Shown: in pieces, positions 1 to 12,885 of the stretch | Numbering within the stretch: the stretch's first letter is position 1 | Layout of the letters: the number at the start of each line of letters is the position of its first letter | Assembly (NCBI GenBank): GCA_009760855.2 | Contig: WPIO01000014.1 | Span: forward strand, 3,092,501-3,154,500 | Direction of reading: 5' to 3' | DNA length: 62,000 bases | Origin: Cristatella mucedo | Taxonomy: Eukaryota > Bryozoa > Phylactolaemata > Cristatellidae | Program-made: the position numbers and the translations under genes | The notes under the pieces: model-generated | Database searches by the model: none | What the model saw: the letters and a program-made list of their open reading frames with translations, nothing else | Told to the model about the DNA's origin: nothing

Positions 1-310
1 TTCCAAACTGTGTAATAAGATGCTAACAATTGGTGCCGAACCTGCAGCATAGCTAAGCATATCTGTCCTAAACTGTCGCAACTGCCATATTAAACGATTT
101 CTATCCGGTTGGCACTGGCTCTCCATCAATAGCATATAAACTTCAAGGTTGTCATTTACCTTTAAGTCTCTTTGTTCCCTCACAACGGCCTATCTATCTG
201 AAGTACTTAATTCTCCGGCATCGCATTGTACAAATCGCTGCTCTAATTCTGAATGCTTAGCAGGCATCTAAAAATCTCAAATCCATAAGAGACCGTGCCT
301 TTTGTTTTTA
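1..310 (+). mobile_element. decayed LINE fragment (RT C-terminal region), family A
   Basis: Frame-shifted translation matches the C-terminal RT module of the family A LINE copies elsewhere in the window: a leucine/tryptophan stretch like LHWLPVKQRIDFKVLSLTF near 105-165, then SNSLE/PCxNLKS-like and GDRAFSS-like remnants near 260-305. It is full of stops and ends without the 3' hairpin. Confidence 0.6.
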
Positions 311-1007
311 ATTCGTGATTCATAATTCATAATATAACGTCCATAAATATGGAAGATTTCTGCTATGCGGCATACTGAAATTCTACTTGCTTCACGTGCA
401 AAATGTGTTTTTATCAATAGTCTGTTTATTTCCATCCGCTTTCAGCCCTTTTGAAGTATCTAGAAATATATATAGCTGACTTTGTCTGCTTTAGGAAAAC
501 TGCTTGGATGAATTAGATTCATGTATTTAGATTAGTAGATTTATGAAGAATATAAGAATATAGTTATTATCATTTCATTCTCCGTGCATCTATTAACTCT
601 TATTCTCTGTTTGTTGACCCAGTCCGAAAGTTTGGAAAATGTAGGTAATGCTTATCAAACTTTAGGACGTCCCAGTAAAGCAGCCAGATTATGGATCAGT
701 TCTAGGGCGAATTTGATGCCTCTCTACATCAAAGCCCACTCTGTGAATATACAGAAGCACCATATTTTGCACGGAATGTCTAAAGTACGTGCGATAGCTG
801 TGAAAATATTGAAATTCTTGCATAAGCTACTACAAGTTAGTCTACTGAATTTCAGTTTTTGATTTTATGCTTTGCCTTCTTGAGATTAAACAAAATTTCC
901 TACCGTTGCAGATAAAAACGCAGCTAGCCTCATTTGCTTTACGTTGTTATGTTGGCATTTCGTAATCTAATATAAGCAAAAGAGCAGCGAAAGATGAAAT
1001 GGCTTAC
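311..1007. other. no assignable feature
   Basis: Any remaining exon of the desulfurase-like gene would be expected here or further left. A minus-strand acceptor-like stretch near 911 is followed by a short reading frame that fits the family poorly. The plus-strand ORF at 584-862 has no recognisable domain. Confidence 0.4.
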
Positions 1008-4000
1008 CGGGCGTACCAGGACCTCCAACGAATTTATGAGGCGAGCAGAATATGGCGTCCTTATACCTAGAGAAAGAATATGTAAGGCCTCTTCAGACTA
1101 TTGCGTGCATATTCCGAGCACTAGAAGAACGATCGGTGTATTAAAGCGAACCGCGGCTGAGCCATCTACCTAATTTTACCAATTTAACAACTAAGAAACC
1201 ACTAGCTGAGCTCAAGACGCCCAAAAATAGCCATCTAAATTTTTCTAAAATTGAGGAAGTACTTGGTAGCGATGACTCGAGGAGAATTGCGGCATAGATT
1301 CCCCTATGATTTTCGCCGCTGCATTTGACGACGATTGCGGGCGCCTTTTCAAGAGTGGTAGCAACAGCGTTAGCACAATCATGGCCAACATATGAGCTAT
1401 GCTTTGAGTAGCACAGGTCCGACCGAGCAATAATATGGACGGTCTGCATTTTAGGTCGCTAATTAATTATTAGCTTAATTCTCTACGAATTGCTTTTGCA
1501 TGGTTTTTGCATTCCATGAAGAGCTACTTCAATTGGAAAATCAGGCTCGTGGCAGTCTTTGACTCTATTATGATGACGACACTGACTTTAACCGTTCAAA
1601 GTCTCCCGGAGCGGTTATTGCCAGAGTTGCAACGCTGAACTGCTGAATAGCTGACAGTACGCAGTCTATGACAGCCAGCCTCTTAACTAAGCCCTAATAT
1701 TCGAAAATAGCAAAGAACTTCTCGTACGAAAAGCTGACAGCGTGTTTGTTATCAGGGATTCGGCTCATTTAACTAGAGGTGAAATTAACTGCACTTAGCG
1801 CGTAAAAAATTGCGTGCCTATGGACATCTTAACGCTTATCGCTTCCGGCTCTTGGGTCTCCCACACTGGCAGCGGCCTTGGCCACGCCGGCGGCTGTTAA
1901 CCTGCATGTTAGTTGTGATCGTGCTCACCTAGTATCGCTTCGTCATCGTAGTTCAACTGCATTCCTAGATCTTACTGCTGCTGCTAAGATTCGTGAATTA
2001 TGCAGTAACAAAAGAAAAGAACCCGGAGCCGCCTCGGTGGCCGGGGCCGCTCGTTTGGCGGAAGCTGTGAGCTGAGTACCCGCTCGTTTGGTATTCCTGG
2101 AATAGTCTCGAACCGCTCAGTACGCTCTCCCACAAGCGTCACTGTGAATCTCTCTAACTTAGTGGTCATCGGGCCTGTTATAACCATGGCGGCTTAACTT
2201 AATGCTTGTCTTTGGAATCCTCGCCCAATATGCATAAACCTCCAGTAATAAGCGACTTTATTTCTGAAAATGGGCTCGGCCTGCTCGCCTTGACTGAAAC
2301 TTGGCTAAAATCGGTAAACTGCCCAGCAATTGAAGACGCTATCCCGACTAATTTTTGTATTCTTTCAAACCCCTAGATCAATCAAAACTGGAGGTAAAGT
2401 TGCGCTCGAAATTCAATTTCAAGCCATTTGCAGTACCCACAAATCAGTCTTTTGAATCAATTGTCTTGGTCTCACCCGAAAATAAGCTACCGATAGTGGC
2501 AGTAGTAGTCTATTGCCCACCAGGTACCAAATCCTCCTTTATCTCAAATTTCTCCGATCTCATTTCGATTCTGTGTGCAAGAAATCGATCCTGCCTCATT
2601 ATGGGTGATTTCTAAATTCACTTTGACAACTTATCTGATCCTTCAGCACTGAATTTCATGAATTGACTGACTCACTGTCTCTTGTGACTCATGGGCATGG
2701 CCCTACTCACATTGAGGTCACACACTCAAACAAATTTTCTCATGAAACTGCACTTCGTCATCGCCAATTATTACCAAATCCTGCTTAGCTGACTAAATGC
2801 AGATCTCATTAAGTCTATAGTGTGTGCCCTCCTTATACTCCTCTAAAATCACCTGTAAATCGTGAAACCTCAAGACCCTTGACATCGATGCTGTCCGTGC
2901 GAGAATATATGCCTCACCTGTGCTGTTCAGTCCCCATTCCGGCCTGTCATCATAGCTCGAAACTGCAGTGAGCTAGAATGAGGAAACGGGCGAATCCCCG
3001 GAGCGAGCTGCTGCCGCAAGTAGAGCTTTAAGCTGCGTTTACACGGCAGACTTTCCTCCTGACAGACGCAGACTTTCCTCCTAGTTAGGACGTTTCCGCG
3101 ACAGATTTAGTCCCGTCCTCGACAGATTCGATGGCCGACTTAGTCTCGCCCACAGCCCGCGCTCTAATCCGGGAGGCGGATAAGAAAGAGGGTTTCCCTG
3201 GAGACGCCAAGCCAACTCAGGCAGAACTTGAGTTCTCTGCTGCTGTCATAATTGTAGATAAGTACGAGAAGAATATAAATAAAAGGGAGAAAAGCATTTT
3301 TAAATGTTTTTTTCCGGAAAGGGAGAGGTACCAAGTAATGTTCGCCGCTACGGTTGTGCGGGTGTCTAATGCCAAGTAATATGCACCGTTACGAGTTTAT
3401 TGGTGGATTTTATAAACAGATGCATGGCTTATACTATGTGGATAAAGCTGAATAATTGGTTACAATGCGTACGTAAGCATCACATATTTAAGGACTTACT
3501 CTGAACGCCTCAGTATAACTCGAGCTAACGAAGCCAGCCATTTTTATTTTGGTCTTGGAGGTGTACGTGATGAGCTCCGGGGTTTTGATTGGTCGGCTGG
3601 ACCAAAAAAGTTAAGATTCTCGTACCGTTGAGTCAACAGACTTGGCTCCTCCGCCCCCCCCCCAAAAAAAAATGTTGTGACGTGTGATGACGTAGTCGCC
3701 CAAATCTGTGGGAAATTGGTCCAAAATCTGTGGGAACATCGTGTAAACGCAGCTTTAGGGACTAGAGCAGTCAATGTGTCCCTTCATTCTATGGCTCCAG
3801 CCTATCTCTCCGACATACTCCCCGATCAGGCCACGAATCGTACCACCCGCTTTTCGGAATCCAACAGTCTAGAAATACCTTGTACAAACCTCAAATCCTT
3901 TGGAGACCGTGCATTTAGTTCGTATGCTCCCAAAGCCTGGAACTGCCTCCCGACCTGCGTCACAACATCCCCTGACCTGACCACATTCAAAAGGAACTTA

Positions 4001-4255
4001 AAAACACACCTACTTAGGACAGCATTTAGTGGGTCCCTTCGATTGGTCCTTGATGTGCTTATGCGTGCTGACACTGTGCATGCTGCCACTAACCACATTT
4101 GCATGCTGACCCTGTGCATGCTACCCCTAATCATGTAATTAATTTTGTTTGTTTTTCAAGCATGATTTTACTTACCATTCAATTGCATTTCACTTTGCAG
4201 CAAATGTAAAGCGCCCAGAAAGAGATTAAGTTCTCTGAGGGCGTTTTATCAAGTA

Positions 4256-4288
<33 letters not shown>

Positions 4289-5033
4289 ATGTCAGCGGAC
4301 AGTCGAAGGTCAGAGGGCAGGACGGACTCTGCACTGGGGTCAGACAGCGAGTCGCCGGAGCCCCGCGTTCGTTTCGCTGCTTGTCGGAACGCTCGCGAAA
4401 AATAGCAATAACTGCCATTTCGAAAGGTCGTTCAGATAACTTTAACAACGGTTTGCAGCGCTTGGTTCAAAGAGTTGTTTGACCAACGGCCGAAGAGCAA
4501 ATTACAATAAGCAAATATTTACGTTGGCAACGAGCAAACAGCTTTTGCCGTCATGAAACGCATCAGATAGCCCACGATAACACAAAAATTGTACAGCTTT
4601 AGTGACATGGACAAGCTTTTTGTCCAATCGACGGTCCTACAATAACTAGTAGTAAAAACTTGTAAGTTCATGTACTAGCGTTTGCGCTTTAATTATGGAG
4701 ACACTTCGAGAGTACCTATAAGCATTGAACTTTTGCATTCAGCGTAGGCCGGCAGTCAGGAGCAAGTCGCGTCGTCTCAAAAATGAGTATACCTGGAAAT
4801 TGTTTCCATTGAATTGTTTAACCAAAATATCCCTTAACTATGCAGGTTCTAGACTGATTGTTACGACCACGGTGCTTCCACGTAATCAAACGGTATTTAG
4901 GAATTAAGAGCGCGAAACATTATATTCAAAATTTTTATTTTTGGAATTACGGCAGGATATTTTTCTCATGTAGTCCACGTTTGTACATGTGCATTGTCGT
5001 ATAAAATGTACGCTATGTATGGTATACAAACAT

Positions 5034-5106
<73 letters not shown>

Positions 5107-7977
5107 ACATATGTATATATACACTTGTATATATGCATATTAGTTTTGTGGCTTTGTGTAGTTACAGTCGGAGATACATTACATTGCATCGTATAAAATC
5201 TGTTCGTATCTGCTTGAGTCGTATCTGCTTGAATTTCATTCGCCGCAACTACACTTTTTACTTACATCTTTACCGAATAATGGAAGACGCTTACTTCTTT
5301 CCCCCTTTGCAGCTAATGAAGGCATCCTTACCCCATCGGTGTGGCGTTCATGTCCATGTCAAGATACGGAGCGGCGGTCGCGAAATCCCAGAACGAGTAA
5401 ACTCCATATTTGTGCAGGAGCTCGGCCACGGCCACAGTATTTATCACAATACCGGTTATGTTACTGGCTGCATTGAAGGAAGCCATGAGCCTTTTGCCGC
5501 TGCTTGCGTAGTCCTAGTACAGAGAAAAGAAGTCGGTGCGTAAGCATATTTCACACTAGGGTGTGAGTCAAGTGACGGTCTCAGGCACGCAGCTCTGAAT
5601 TCAGACCGACATGAGAGCGCAGGTAGATATACGCATCCGAGGAAATCCACAGACTGCATACTTAAGGAAGCCTCCTTCCTCTAGAAAGAGCTACGCAAGG
5701 TAGCGCACGATTGCAGACTAAAACTGCACCTGACACTGCATCACTAGCTCGACGCCTAGAAATTGTACCTGCGACTAGACTAAATACCCGGCAGGTTAAT
5801 CTGAATTGGCATAAAGCCATCGAGGTTGGCGGGTAGCTAGCACAATTGCTAGTGGCTTACGGGGCAAATTGGAGAGCAGACGCCGCAGAGCAGACGCAGC
5901 TCGCGAATCTCACAAATGTAACACGCGGTTCTGCAACGCTCCCACCTGTAGCATGCGTTCAAGGTCCGCCATGTCCAGGCTGCCATTTCGAGCTTCCTTT
6001 ATCCTCACAACCTGTTAACAAGAGACCGAGCGAGAGGCGTGAGTGACGTGCAGCCTTTCATTGCTGCTGTCAGCTCCTCTGGGTAGCAGTAATAGTAATA
6101 ATAATATGTTCGCATAGCACCCACAGATAATCTAATCTCTTTCGAGGCACTTCGCAGTGTGCTGTAAAGGAAGCACGGCCAGACGATTAGTGGTAACATG
6201 CACAATGTTATACGCTCCCCGCTGGTGTTAATCCAATATAAAGGAGAATTAACTTCAACCTCAAAAAGTCAACATCTAGAAAAAACAGATTTGCAATGGA
6301 CCGAACAACTCCACAGCTGATACTGAGCACCTCATGAAAGGCTGTATGTTCAAACTACACAGTGACAAAAAGATCTCGCCTCGAGTAGGAACGATTCGGT
6401 GACTCTGGGTTACCGGATCCAGAGCTCTTACCAGTTGAGCTATCCACACTTTCTATCGACATTAAAGACAAGACTTTACCGCCTCGGCTTTATATTTCTA
6501 CCGCGATTTTGAGCCAAGCCCTGGTGTACTGTGTCAGCAAATGCGTATGTTTATAATTGCAAATTGGGTGAACAATTTAAACCGTCATGCCTGCTGCGGT
6601 CCACCATCAGATTGAGCATCTGGTACACGTCCAACAAAAGGGTCCAGGAGGGTAGAAAAAACACTTGCGATCTCTGCTGTATTCTTGGTGTTTAATTGCA
6701 ATATAAAGCACAGCTATGAAGTAAACCGATAAAAAAGACGAAACCCTGAGGTCAGATGCAAATTATGAGAGCAGTGGCGCTAGGCTCACATTGGTGTCGG
6801 TCACTCGAGCTGGACGCGAAAGCACGAAGACAAGAAGAGCAGCGCCTACCTCGAAGCCCGCCTCTATCCAAGGGAGCAGGTTTGACTTGTGCTCAAAGGC
6901 AGTGACGAACACAACCTGCAAGTGAAAGAGCGAGGACGCTCGAAGTTAGCCGACACTTTAAAATGAGGCTGCGGCGATTACGAATGAGCCCTGCAATGGA
7001 GGCTGCCGCTCACCGTAGTCCGGTCATTTGGTTTGGTTTGCTTGAGCACGGTGGCGAGCTTGTTAACGGCAGCTGTTTTGCCGCAGCCGACAAATATCAC
7101 CACGTCGTCCGGTCCACCGTTAACGCACCGTCTGATGATCTCCCTAGCGGTGCGTTGCAGCAACGCTGAGACAGGAGGTCGCGCGCACACACAGGAGAGA
7201 CTCTCGCAGACTCTTCGCACGTGAGAAATTTTGGGTACTGGCTTAATTCATGATCGCTTGGCTTTCTCTCAAGTAGCCTCGTGCTAAATTCTCAGTCAGT
7301 AGCGGGCTGTCTAGCTGGCCAGGATTTACCTCTGGCATTAATTAACCTCTGGCCTCCTTACCCCAATGCCGTCGTTTCGCTACGCCTGGACCCGGAAACC
7401 ATCCTCTAAACACGATCGCCGATTGGCGCTATGGACTACACTTGTATTAATGTATAGCTTACCTGGCATCGTGACGAAACTTGGCGGTCTGTCTTGCTGT
7501 GATGCAGGTCGTCGTACAGAGCGTATTGGCGTAATAATTCATTACATAGTCATCAATGTATTTTTCAATGAATGCCAGCGGCCTGAAAGACAAAGCATAA
7601 CGTACACAGTATGGTGTTGTGCCAAGCAGTCATAGTAGACTAGCCTCTTTTGCTTGCGATAGTAAAGTAGCCGTGTTCTCATCGCATTCATTACCTTCCA
7701 GAAGCGGTATAGTCGCAGTACAAAACTAAAAACGTGGCATAAATTACGTTTAGTTTCAAACTAGCAGCTTATTAGCGTCGGCTGTGGACACGTTGCGAGA
7801 ACCGCAACTGTCTGATGAGGCCATCCAGAGGATCATAAAGCAGGCAGATTGCTGAAACGTACTGCAAAGTGTCGTACCTGATCGTCGTCCAAAGGGACCG
7901 TCAAAAATCGTACCGTCACCAATGATGTTGTCATGAACCACTTTCATCAAAGCAGTATAAAAGTCGTGAGCCGGCAT
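1008..7977 (-). CDS. class V aminotransferase / cysteine-desulfurase-like protein (3' end not seen)
   Basis: Eight minus-strand exons with GT-AG borders join in phase with no stop (251 codons): 7878-7977, 7695-7725, 7463-7582, 7014-7143, 6850-6915, 5946-6011, 5332-5513, 1008-1066. The protein starts at ATG 7977 (MPAHDFYTALMKVVHDNIIG). It shows the order expected for NifS-like PLP enzymes: TIFDGPFGRR, LYCDYTASGRPLAFIE, FRHDAREIIRRCVNG, VIFVGCGKTAAVNKL, VVFVTAFEHKSNLLPW (His of the EHH/EHN motif kept, next residue Lys), VVRIKEARNGSLD, FNAASNITG, FWDFATAAPYLDMDMN (Asp pairing with the PLP ring nitrogen) and YKDAIFCSPHKFVGGPGTP, whose Lys should form the Schiff base. In this fold the enzyme would act on a sulfur-bearing or other amino acid; the substrate is unknown. 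Exon 2 is only 31 bases. The last half of the protein should lie left of 1008, but I found no convincing exon there. The gene lies downstream of TRRAP in the same orientation. Confidence 0.85.
2206..4290 (+). mobile_element. LINE family A copy, internally deleted, split by a MITE
   Basis: The left part (2206-2800) translates with a few breaks to an APE-type endonuclease: LLALTETWLKS, VVVYCPPGTKSSF and CLIMGDF. The right part (3758-4138) encodes the RT C-terminal module (MAPAYLSDILPDQA, NLKSFGDRAFSSYAPKAWN, FKRNLKTHLLRTAF), followed by the shared 3' hairpin (4206-4250) and an (ATT)10 tail at about 4258-4287. The RT core is missing. It lies in the 4.3-kb intron of the desulfurase-like gene, antisense to it. 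Confidence 0.8.
3031..3754. mobile_element. Harbinger-type MITE (724 bp)
   Basis: The ends are a perfect 15-base inverted repeat, AGCTGCGTTTACACG at 3031-3045 and its complement at 3740-3754, flanked by 3-base duplications TTA (3028-3030 and 3755-3757). That is the target-site signature of PIF/Harbinger elements. Subterminal CAGATTT motifs recur. No transposase is present. The only internal ORF (3131-3379, 82 codons, MADLVSPTARALIREADKKE at its start) has no domain I recognise. A non-autonomous derivative is the simplest reading. It lies within the LINE copy at 2206-4290. Confidence 0.75.
5033..5103. repeat. (TA)n/(TG)n microsatellite
   Basis: Alternating TA with a few TG interruptions runs directly into an uninterrupted TG array (about 5068-5101). 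It lies in an intron of the desulfurase-like gene. Confidence 0.95.
5146..5195 (+). mobile_element. 3'-end fragment of LINE family B
   Basis: Contains TTTGTGTAGTTACAGTCGGA followed by an ACATTACATT tail, nearly the same as the 3' terminus of the long LINE ending at 18009. It is a severely 5'-truncated copy. Confidence 0.7.
6085..6225 (-). mobile_element. 3'-end fragment of LINE family A
   Basis: Read on the minus strand: 3'-UTR remnants (CATGCACAATGTT-like and CATGTTACC-like pieces), a degraded shared hairpin around GAGATTAGATTATC, then an ATT tail (TAATAATAATA on the plus strand at about 6093-6104). It sits in the intron between the 6850-6915 and 5946-6011 exons. Confidence 0.55.
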
Positions 7978-8505
7978 TCTTTTATTTCACAGTACTTTAT
8001 TTGTGGTTTTGAAAAAGAAGATATAAATTACATTAGTTGCTGCTTTCTTATTAGGTCACAGCAGCAGTGCAGTTACTGTGAATTTAAAAAGAAGCCAAAG
8101 AGCTGTAATCAGCGTCACCAGGCAAGCACTAGCAACAAGTACGCTTGCGATAGTCCTGTTTGTATTTGGACAGCATTCTCAGGCTGTTGTGATAAACGGC
8201 AAGGGCAAGCGCGAGTCACTTCAATAGATTGGATGCCTTTAAAAGATTAACTTTAGACTAGTTAGCGTGTGAGGTGAAAATTGGTTGCTAAAGGTACTGC
8301 AAGACTTGTTAACCATATTCATTCAGATCTTTACTCGCCGCGACAAAAAACTGAGGCCTCGCAATATCAAACGTTGCAGGCTTGTTTTTATCTTGGATGA
8401 TACAAGAGCGACGTGGACTGTCGCAATTTTGTTTTTATGAAAGAGACGCGCAAATGCCTAAAATGCAGTTTAACGGAAACAATTTGCATTTGGGCTCCAG
8501 TATCG
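7978..8505. other. no assignable feature; 5' flank of the desulfurase-like gene
   Basis: Upstream of the presumed start ATG. No clear upstream coding exon or core promoter motif. A 5'-UTR exon could exist, here or beyond the Gypsy element. Confidence 0.4.
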
Positions 8506-8721
8506 TGTTGTAAAACCAAAATTGCATCCAAAATCCGTGCCGTTGCTTCCGCCTGACTTGCCTAGCCACCGCCCTCTTCAAGCCGAGAACAGCAAACCCA
8601 TTTTGGTAGATGCTCCTAAGCCAGCATGGTGGCCGTCGCGGCCCGGTTTCTCGGTTACTTAATAAACGGCATCTGCCTGAGCCGTCTTGTGCTTTGCGCG
8701 ACTTCCCGCACAAATTTAACA
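8506..8721 (+). repeat. 5' LTR of the Gypsy element
   Basis: Starts TGTTG and ends AACA directly before the TGGCGACGAG primer-site candidate. Contains AATAAA near 8661. Confidence 0.75.
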
Positions 8722-11700
8722 GTGGCGACGAGCTGGATTCTTTGCTGAACCATGCAACCCACGAAGGCTGAATCTCATATGGTGAGTAAAGGCAGCCGTT
8801 CGGCGACTACCTGGATATATTCGAACAGTACATGCTAGCTCAGGAGATGCCGGTTGATCACCACAAAGCCTTATTTCTGAGTTCTATCTGAGATAAGGCG
8901 CACACGCTGCTGCGTAGCCTTATATCACCGGCTAACCGTTGGATAACAGCCCGTTGGAACTCATGTAGGCGCTTTCTGACCATCTTATTCCGGTATTGGT
9001 GAGACCTACAAGTTCTCGAAATTGGTGAGACCTACAAGTTCCACTGTCGTCATCAATGACCAAGTGAAACAGCGAGAGGATTTTTAGCCGCCTGGCGTCT
9101 TTTGGCTCATCATTGTGGATTAGACCCATTCTTGCCGAACGCTCTACGAAACGAGTGGAATGTGGCCTTTCGTGCAATGCTACTCGGCAAAGGCTGTTGA
9201 CAGCAAAAAGTCTGACACTGGAGATAGCGTTAGACATTGCGACAGCGGCAGAATGGTCGCAAAAAGAGGTTGCGGCGATGGAAAAGGGTTCCGAGCATTT
9301 CACTGCCGAATCTTTGCCCGTTGACAGGATGAGCGGATCGTATTCTAAGCCTCTTGCAGCTCAACGCAGCACGAACGGCGCAGGTGCCCTCTTTACCTCA
9401 GCGTAGGCCACACCTGTGGGTTATAAGGTTATATCCAAAGAGTGTGTAAAAGTAAAGATTGGTATCCAATGCGAGCGGCCGGAGAGACGTCAGCCAGAGA
9501 AACAAATTCACAGAAAAACTCGAACAAGGACGGCAGAAAAGTGTCAGACGACGTCGTTTTCATTTATTCTGCAAGAAGTACGACCCACAAACCGTGTATG
9601 ATGCGGTCCTTGTTGAAGGAACACTCGTTCACATGGAATTTGACATGAGATCGATAATTTCTACGCTACCCTTGCATGACTATCAGCGAGTCTGTCCTCA
9701 TCTCACTCTCAATCCTATGGATATTAAGCTACGGCCGTATGATCCTACTGAGGAAATATCTCGTGTTGGCGTAATTCATCTTTAAGCTGAATACCAAGGA
9801 ATAAAGGTCCAAGTTTGACTTTTTGTCCTTACCGAAACCAATGTACCACTGTTCGTAAGCGAATGAATCGTGGCTTTCGATTTTGAAATCGGCAGGATGG
9901 TTGCTGTGAATGTATTGAATGAGCGTCAAGACATAGACGCTCTTCTGCAACAGCACGACGATCCCTTCACCAGACGCTGGGTAAGTCCAGCATCGTCAAG
10001 GCCAAGTTACATGTTCGAGAAAATGCAGTACCCGTGCATATTAAACATCGAACTGTGCCACTTGTGATACGCGAGAAGGTAGAGGCTGAGGTGAATAAAT
10101 TTCTCTCTTTTATGGGGTCATTTCGCGAATAGAGCAAAGCAAATGGGCGACTCCAGTAGCGCTAGTAATTAAGCCCTACAGCTCGATCCGCCTCTGCGGG
10201 GACTACGAAGAGACGCTGAACTCTCAGATAGTAATTGATTCATACCCAATGCCTTCGATAGACGACTTACAGGAGAAAAAACTAAATGGCGGGACCTTAT
10301 TTTCAAAGCTGGACCCATCCCGTGCATTGACGCAGATAGAATTTGAGGAGGCATTCAAAGATTTCTGTTATCATTACTACGCACAAAAGTTTGTTTAAAT
10401 ACAACCGCTTGCCGTTTGGTGTTGCCTCCACTCCCGCTATTCATCAAAGGGCGATGGATCATTTGCCTTCTGGACTGCCTGGTGTATTTTGCTACAAGGA
10501 TGACACTTTTGTGACAGGGAAGGACCAAATTTCCCATATGCATAATCTTGCTTCGGTGTTGCAAAACTGTAAGGCGTTAGCCTCCGGGTACGCAGAGAGA
10601 CGTGCGCCTTCTTAAAACCGTCTACTGGATACCTTGGGCATCAAATAGACAAGAACGGGATACACCCCACGGAGGGCAAAGTGGAAGCTATAACCCCTCC
10701 CCCCCCCCGCCTGCCCACCGCCTTTGGACGTCAGTTGCATGCGGTCATTTATAGGGATGGTGCAATAGCATTACAAGTTCTTGCCCAACCTGGCACAGGT
10801 ATTGCATCCCAAGTACGAGTTGCTTCAAAAGCAAAGCATGTGGCTCTGGACTGTTCTCTGCCAACAGGCTTTCTCAAAAGTTAAGATGATTAGCTCTGAA
10901 AGCTTAGTGGCCACATACAACCCCAATGAAATGTTCGTGCAAGCTTGCGACCGGTCATCTTATGGATTGGGTGCTGTTTTATCGCATCGATTAGCTGACG
11001 GACTGGAGTGGATTAGCGGATGGGCCTGTCGCCTTCGCTTCCCGTACGCTATCCATTAGCGATAAAAACCATTCGCAGATTGAGAAGGAGGCATTGTCAC
11101 TAGTTTTCAGCGTTATGCATATATATTCGCGTGGACGGAAGTTCCTGCTGCTTACCGATCACCGGCCACTTATTACTAACTTCGACCCTAAGACCAGCAT
11201 ACCGCCTAATGCTGCCATGCACATGCAGTGTTGGGCTGCGGTGTCGTCTGCATACACATATAGCATCGAGTACAGGCGGTCAGAAGATTAAGCTATAGCT
11301 GATGCTATGTGGCGAATATCATTGCCACATAAGGAAGACCCCTGTCCAGAGACCACTTTGTTCCACGCTGACCATTTTTCTATGCTTCCTGTGACTATGC
11401 AAACGGTTCGGGCAACGCTCAGAAGCGACCCGACAGTGTCTGGTGCTTATGACACAACAATGAGCGAATGGCCGGCCAGAAATCTTTCACCGGTCATGAC
11501 CCCATGCTACAACTGCAGACACGAGCTGCCAATGCATGATGGGTGTCTGCTTCGGTGCACGAGACGAGCCATGCGCACTTACCTACCGTAACCAGCACTT
11601 GCATGAGGTTCACGACGGCCATCTCGGCATAAATAAAGCGACTGCTTGAAACTACGTCTGATAGCCGGGCATAGATAGTTACATAGAATCTCTGTGCAGT

Positions 11701-12885
11701 AGCTGCCTTCATTACAACCAAGCGAAGCATGCACCGCCAGCAACCTCGCATAAGTGGAGTGACCCAGCGGGACCCTGGCAACGTATTCACGTTGATCTGG
11801 CCAAGCCACTGGACAACCACTATTTTCTAAGAGTGATAGATGTGTTCTTGAAGTGGCTCGAAGTGCTCCACATGAGGGATGCAACGTCAGGCACCACAAT
11901 CTCGACGCTACCGACACTTTTTGCGTATTGCGTCTACCCAGGGTAATTGTGTCTCACAATTGACAGTTTACCTCTAATGATTTTTCGAGTTTCCTACAGG
12001 CTAACGGCGTCCGGCACTTCCTGTCGGCACCTTATCACCCACAGAGCAATGCACTAGCTGAGCGCTTTGTGCAAACTTTCAAGCAGCATATGCAGCTGCA
12101 GTGCAAGCGATCCGCAGCCGCGAATCGACCATCGTTCCTGCTAAAGTATCACTCTTATGAGAGCGCCAATACCGGGTCCACCCCATCACAGTTACTGCTT
12201 GGCCGAAACTTGCGCACGTGCCTAGACCTTCTTCATCTGGCCACTGAAGGTGCGTCCGAGCCATCGTCTCCAACTAGGCTTCATAGTTATGCAAATGGGG
12301 ACCTGGTGTGGTACCGGATTACCGTAACAGGACAACAATTTGGTCTCCGAGAACCATTAAGGCAGCCAAGGGCTATGTGATGAATTGGGTAGAGCCAGAT
12401 GATGGTGCTGACTTCGTGATTCGTCACAAAAGCTAGCTTCGCCGGGGTAATTTAATGCCATTCACTGACCTGGTGACCCAGGGAAGGTATGAGCAGGGCC
12501 TGAGATGATGAAGACCTACCAGTTATACAGGAAATGCTAGTGCTAATAATAATGCTTCAGCTGTGGCAGAAGCCACTGACATAATCTGCCAATACCTACT
12601 ACAGCAGCTGTGAGTACTATTGCTCATACTGACTCGCAGCTATACCTCGATACTGCCGATACTAATGAAGTTATTACTGGCCCATCAACAGAGAGCCGCC
12701 ATGCTCTTTTGGAAGCAGATACGTTGAATATTGGAGGTGGATTCATTTCTAACAGTTATGCCGCCGATTCAAGCCGACTTGCACTGCGTAGATCGACCCG
12801 AATCAACCAAGGACACCATCCTACGTACCTACGGGAATTTGGACCGTTAGACCGGCGCTGTATTGGCCATTTTGGGAAGAGAGGA

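Noticed and set aside
28-50. TTGGTGCCGAACC resembling a retroviral-type primer-binding site
   Set aside because: In frame it fits the VQNSAARLV region of the LINE RT fragment that fills 1-310, and no LTR precedes it.
4989-5543. 184-codon plus-strand ORF
   Set aside because: Its first part is translated microsatellite (Tyr/Ile and Cys/Val repeats), and its end is antisense to exon 5332-5513 of the desulfurase-like gene.
6385-6465. tRNA-like sequence on the minus strand (TAGCTCAACTGGTAAGAGC with a weak B-box)
   Set aside because: The D-arm is good, but the anticodon loop is the wrong size and the T-arm is poor. Likely a tRNA pseudogene or SINE remnant, not a working tRNA.
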